Position numbers and translations under genes: made by a program
NCBI GenBank assembly: GCA_008931825.1
Contig: QXVZ01033563.1
Span: forward strand, 1 to 39,161
Origin: Phallusia fumigata
Lineage: Eukaryota > Chordata > Ascidiacea > Phlebobranchia > Ascidiidae
Direction of reading: 5' to 3'
DNA length: 39,161 nucleotides
Shown: one piece after another, positions 34,148 to 39,161 of the stretch
Position numbering within the stretch: position 1 is the first letter of the stretch
How the letters are laid out: each line of letters begins with the position of its first letter
The notes under the pieces: model-generated
What the model was told of the DNA's origin: nothing
The model's input: the letters and a program-made list of their open reading frames with translations, nothing else
Database searches by the model: none

Positions 34148-37100
34148 TCATGTGTTTGCAGATAGTGTTTCCTGATTAATTAAACTGGGACTTTCCTCAG
34201 CAGCTTTAGATAACAGATGTTGAGCAATTTGTTTGTAGGTGAGCCTGAAAAAAGGTAACAATTCATTCAAAAGTTATCAATAAGTTTGAAGTTTGTTAAT
34301 TTATGTTTGAAATCAAGAGCCCATGAGCACAAACTTTTTTCAGTGCAAACATTTGTTTTTCACTGCAAACGATTTTTTTCAGTGCAACAATTTTTTTTGT
34401 GCCTTACACAGCGTAAAGTTGTGAATTTATACTCCTTATGCGATATAGTACTCGGAAGCTGTCAGCATCGGCCCAAGTAATTAGGCGGTCCCCATAACAT
34501 AATCAAAAGGTACGAAATGTCGTTCATTACTAAAATACAGCATGTACTAAACGCAAGCATCAAAACTTACTTTTTTGCACCTAGAACTGGACGATAATTA
34601 CTGAATAAAATTTTTGTACGCCACATGATTATTAATCACATTGACACAATGTTTACATTCATTTCAATGCTGCTGGTTAGTACTATTAAGGTGGAAGTGT
34701 GACTAGAAATGCTAATAAATGTCTACACTAGGTACCAAGCTAACGCATTGAAAAGTGACATATTTTGCAAACATGAAATTGATAATAAAGATTTCTTATG
34801 CTGTGTCATTTTTAAAAAAAGTATGCACAAATACATGTTTGCAACAAAAAGTATGTTTGCATCAGAGTTGGATCAATTACATGATTTTAGGCAAATTACA
34901 ATTATTCTGACAAATTTTTGAATTACATTACAATTACTCTGTCCTTAAAAATCTGCATTACAATTATTGTGAGAATTGTAATTACTTACAAATTGCAATT
35001 ACATGTCACAAAATTTTAGATTTTTACACATTCTTTTTACTAAACGACAGATCAAGTTGATATTTCCAAAATGTATAGCCATGCTTCCAAAATGATGCAT
35101 AAAATCTGTGGCAAAGGTATCTTGCAAAAAAAGTAATGTTTGAATAACAATTACACCACAAAAAGTAATTAATTACATTCAGCTCAATTACAAATTGTAA
35201 TTGATCCAACTCTGGTTTGCATCAATAAAATTTTCGCACTAAAATATGTTTGCCCTGATAATAAGGTTTGCACTGAAAAAAAGTTGAACTCAAAAAAAAT
35301 GTTGAATTGTACAAATCAAAAAACAAATAAATCCTAAATTAAAAATCACCAAATATGCAAAACAAATATTGATTTTATCACAATGAAAACTTACCAGTAA
35401 ACTGCAAGAATTGTAACATTAATACCAACTGCCAAAAGCATAATACTGGAAGGAAATGTTGCCACAGTTGCAGCATACAATCCATTGAACATAAATGAAC
35501 TGATTAGACCTGAAATAGACTCTGCACTTGCAATTAGGGAAAAAACTGAACCTTGTTCAGTGCCCTCGACCAATTTGGACATTAAACTCCTAAAGGTGAC
35601 AGTTGCAACGCCTTGCAGGCAACACATACCCACACCTATAAATGCATAAACTTAGTTAAAGGTTAAAACAAATTTTGGAAAAATACCACTATTAACATAT
35701 GCTGCCTTGCAACTAGAACAGCTGTCAGCATTTTGCAATGCTACCTTTTTGGATGCTGCTTACTTTGGTTGAAAGCAGTCTAGTAATGCACACATAAATG
35801 CTGTTGACCAGACAGATCTTTATCTGTACATAATTGTTAATGAACAATTTTATCAGTCTTACCCTATATTAAAATGTTTTCATGACTCTTTCATTGTGAA
35901 AAATTAACCCATTGTAAACAGAAAAAAAGGAAAATTGAAAAACTGCAAACCTAACTTAAACTTACCAACAAATATAAGCCAGGCACTTTTAGCAAAGGTT
36001 AAAACAAGCATTGAGAAAATACTTGAAAAAACAGAAATTGCAACAATCCAATTTTCTGCAATTTGACCCTGAGCAAGCTTTAGAAACAAAATTCCAATAA
36101 TGAAACCTCCTGAGAATAAGGCGGAAGAGTACCTTTAGAAATATATTGGTGCATTGTCATACAACTATACCTAAGTGTAATTGAAGGATTTGTCTTACCC
36201 AACCAATGTATCACTGAAACAAAGTGGGGGTGAAAGTTCGAATACTGGAAGGGTGTTGCTGATTCCTTGATAAATACATATTTCCAAAAAAAAGCAGAAA
36301 AGCAAGGATAGAATATATTTAGTTCGGACAGCTTCCGCACGGAGTACATTCCACAAACCCAAAAAAGGTTCCGGTGAGCAAAGCTTTCTAAAATTGTTAT
36401 TACAACATTACATTAATTTTTTCCTTTTTGGGACATTCAAATGCATTGTAGATAAAGAAGGTATATCTGGGGGTGGATTTTTTACCCATCGTAAAACATA
36501 TTTTAAAAATTGTTGTCAAAGCTACTTAAAAATAGAATCCATGTAGTATATTTTCATTCTAAATATTTTAGCGCGTTTTGTATGACATTGAAGTAACCAT
36601 TTTTAACGTTGTCTCCTGCAATAAAAAAACGGGCTATGGTGTACACATTGACAAGACAGCCATTGTGATTTAACTATGTTTGCAAAGCATAGGTCAAAAA
36701 CTTCATGTAGAAACAGTTTAAAAATGTAACCACATGATATAAGAACACAGTATAAGCTACCTTAACTTCCACATAACAGAGTCACTTGCAGGATGATTAG
36801 ACTCGGGCAATAAAAATAATGTAAAAAATATGACAAAGCTCAAACCAGCAACTAGGATCCACATCGGCGTAACAAAACCCTGCAAAATTAGCTTTTTTAA
36901 CAAAATATTTCAGTAAATTATGTATAATCTTATTTCACAATACCTAGACCACAAAACTGACACACACCTGAGCATCAACCCAGACACCACTAATTAGGCC
37001 TCCAGTCATGCCCCCAACAGAAAGAGACACCTCACCAATGGCAACACGAAATGTTCTAGCTTTGTGTGTTGAAGTATCTGATAAATAGGCAAAGCAGGAA

Positions 37101-37656
37101 CCCAGAACAGCAGAGAAGTCGCCACATAGTCCACAAAAGAAACGACCCAACAGCAGAACATAGAGAGGCAGTTGGAAGTGCATTGTCACCATATAACAAA
37201 ATACCAATAACAAAAGGCCAAATGTGGACACAAGTAGTGGAGGTTTCCTCCCAACCACATCTCCCCACGAACCAGCGACAATTGTTGTAACAAGTGAGGG
37301 TAGAAATCCTTTGATAAACAATAAGTTACAACACAGTTAAAAAATAGTAATGTTATTCCTCTTAATCACATGTTACTACCACACAATAAACCAACACTCA
37401 ACAAAATCTAGCAAAATTCTTACCCACCTGCAATATTTAAGTACAAAGTCCACTCACTAGCGGCTGCAGATACTTTTGCTTCTAATGCTTTAACATCTGG
37501 AGACACACTGGTTGCATTACAAGGATCTGACTTGTGATTATACAATCCATATTGATTTGCCCAAAAGTTGTACACATATTCCTTAGATATGATAGAGTAC
37601 ATGACAACATCAAACATTGCAAAAAATAAAATAGGTTCAACTGTAACTCGGTACAT
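34148..37656 (-). CDS. SLC46-family major facilitator transporter
   Basis: Seven minus-strand exons join in frame: 37665-37428 (ATG at 37656), 37308-36968, 36879-36761, 36387-36199, 36132-35966, 35635-35395 and 34244-34148, giving 460 residues (SLC46 members are about 450-475). The first segment after VTVEPIL is hydrophobic; the loop has an NATS sequon at 47. GSWGDVVGRK at 89-98 is the MFS motif A between TM2 and TM3, followed by LLGRFFCGLCGDFSAVLGS and the helix pairs of a 12-TM carrier. FELSPPLC at 279-286 matches the FELGPPLC loop of this family; Cys46 and Cys286 could form the disulfide known in SLC46A1. SLC46A1 carries folate with protons, but other members differ, so the substrate is not assigned. 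An acceptor directly before codon -3 suggests an upstream exon, possibly only 5' UTR. Confidence 0.92.
34337..34399 (-). repeat. TTTGCACT-A(n) array, inverse copy
   Basis: Read on the minus strand it is a series of TTGCACTGAAAAAA-like units, the same word family as at 11148-11274 and 35217-35312. It lies in the last intron of the SLC46-like gene. Confidence 0.6.
34863..35214. mobile_element. hAT MITE with exact 8-base target duplication
   Basis: CAGAGTTGGATCAATTAC at the left and GTAATTGATCCAACTCTG at the right form a perfect 18-base terminal inverted repeat. The octamer GTTTGCAT flanks it on both sides (34855-34862 and 35215-35222), the 8-base duplication expected for hAT insertion. The 352-base interior is full of TTACAATTA words and has no transposase. 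It lies in the last intron of the SLC46-like gene and entered a TTTGCA-type repeat. Confidence 0.92.
35217..35312 (+). repeat. TTTGCACT-A(n) array
   Basis: Units such as TTTGCACTGAAAAAAAG ending in GTTGAATTGTAC, matching the array at 11148-11274 in order and orientation. It continues the sequence left of the MITE (34815-34862), which split it. Confidence 0.65.
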
Positions 37657-37665
37657 GTTTTGCTT

Positions 37666-39095
37666 CTGTAAAATGCAAACTTATGAACTAAATAATTGTA
37701 AAAAACAGTTTAAAGTTAATTTAAGGTGCAACATACCAAACAAACACAATTCATTAAACACGTCCCATTGCAATGTTAACCAAACACCTATCTTTGTCAA
37801 GTGCACACAGACACCATTACACTTGATGATTTGAGCTCGTATTAATTTTTGCCATTTTTGCCAAATGACTTTTATTTCGGTTTCAAAAAATACAGCTTGG
37901 GCTGGCTTAAATGCTACATTTGGATTAAAATGCACAATTTTCCTTCCAATGCTAGCTAATTACATAATTTACCTGTTTAAACTTGCATGCACAGTGGTTT
38001 AATATTAGTTTGCATGTTGATAACAGCAAAACATTTTACCATGCAAAAATTAACCATAAACACTGCAGATTACTTGCATGGACTTTGAACTTCTAGTCAT
38101 CATATATCATATGACTCAGCAGTATTTTAATATTTATTTTAATTTATGGCACTGCGACTTCAGACAATGTTCATGTAGTCTAACCTGGAAATGAAAAAAA
38201 TCATCTATGTTTAGAAAAACATTAAACTTATATAAGTTTTAGGACTGTGAGCAATAAACATTGCTGTTGTTCTCAAGCAGATTTCTGTCAAACATGACCT
38301 AACAAATTTTTGTGGTTTAAGGTGATCAAGACAATATCTAGTTCTTGCTAATTTAAATGAACGGGACAAAAACACCCAAGTAAGCCTAAATTTTATGGGT
38401 GTGATTCTGAAACATCTTCCTCTATACACCACTTGGCACACACAGAAAACTCAAACAATGCTTAATCATGTAAAAACTAAATGTCAGCAGTTGCTTTTAG
38501 TATGTTGTTCAAAAAGCTGTTTCAAATAGTCCCAAGAAATAGGGAATAGATGTGTATTTGTGGGACAGAAAGAATAAATTACAATAAAAAAGTAAAACAA
38601 CCTCAAACTATTGGCAGGCATTGGGATCAACTTATGGAACCTAAAGAAAATCAGGTGACACAATTCAGACAACATTTGCAAAATTAACTTTAGAACTTTG
38701 GCTGCAGTAAAATGCAACAAAAACAAACATGGTGAACAAGCATTGAAACAAATATGGTGAGAACTGGGTATAGCAAACACTGCAAATTATTGCATAACAA
38801 AGCAAAAACAGGCTAAAACACTGGTAAGAATTAACTTGTAATATACCTTACGGTGGAACGATCTGAGCAATGGAAAAAACTGTATTTCTGTGCAACAGAT
38901 ACAACAACAAAATCCGTTTTCATAAAATATAAAACTTTGTGGTATGCTGGTAAATGCAATTTTGCAAAAATGCGGCATATGAGCATTATTGTATAGGCAT
39001 TAATTCAACCTAAAAATTACAAAGGTATTGTGCAAACAGTTACAATGTGTACTATTCAAAATGGTGCAAAATTTGTAGTAAAAGATTAAAAGGCT
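37666..39095. other. 5' region of the SLC46-like gene
   Basis: No coding exon joins convincingly to the acceptor at 37665. The stretch is AT-rich and would hold the SLC46-like promoter and any 5' UTR exon, plus the 3' flank of the possible gene at the right edge. Short open frames here have no recognisable features. Confidence 0.45.
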
Positions 39096-39161
39096 TCATG
39101 TTTCCACAGTTCCAACCTCCTCATTTATTAAGTTGCCATTTTGCTCATCTGGTTTTGTCAA
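39096..39161 (-). CDS. Possible last exon of a second minus-strand gene, partial
   Basis: From the right edge the minus strand is open for 21 codons and then stops at 39098-39096. The peptide contains NGNLINEEVGTVET at its end. This resembles the hydrophilic tail of the neighbouring SLC46-like protein (SPSLINQETLSANT) in length and in the LIN-E core. A tandem SLC46 paralogue entering from the right is therefore possible, but the frame is short and the rest lies outside the window. Confidence 0.35.
   Translation of the reverse strand: MTKPDEQNGNLINEEVGTVET

Overview
The window reads as eukaryotic, AT-rich animal nuclear DNA with spliced genes, short GT..AG introns and many small hAT-type DNA transposons. 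The gene content (a tandem pair of alpha-1,3-fucosyltransferases, 4-hydroxyphenylpyruvate dioxygenase, an MZB1-type saposin-like ER protein and an SLC46-type transporter), the compact introns and strong allelic variation point to an invertebrate deuterostome, most likely an ascidian tunicate such as Ciona. The species is inference. Gene models were built by hand: exons were joined at GT/AG sites with phases checked, and each complete model sums to a whole number of codons.

Layout. 1-1417: non-coding sequence plus one probable first exon (minus strand) of a type II membrane protein running off the left edge. 1418-18250: about 17 kb with no gene I can support, filled with hAT-like elements (some nested, one with a transposase fossil), tandem and inverted repeats, and hairpin-forming blocks. 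The three single-N positions (4550, 12659, 16473) each sit between two near-identical copies of flanking sequence, which looks like contig ends from two haplotypes that were abutted rather than merged. 18250-25167: two tandem minus-strand fucosyltransferase genes with the same four-exon design. 27562-30829: a complete 11-exon HPD gene (minus). 32055-34041: an MZB1-like gene (plus), divergent from HPD. 34148-37656: a seven-exon SLC46-like transporter gene (minus), convergent with MZB1. 39096-39161: a possible last exon of another minus-strand gene.

Functional picture. The fucosyltransferases would act in the Golgi on glycans, HPD in cytosolic tyrosine breakdown, MZB1 in the ER lumen in secretory protein folding, and the SLC46 protein as a membrane carrier. 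I see no operon or pathway link among them. The tandem fucosyltransferases, the possible third fucosyltransferase-like first exon and the possible second SLC46-like tail suggest local gene duplication. I found no CRISPR array, rRNA, convincing tRNA or viral gene.
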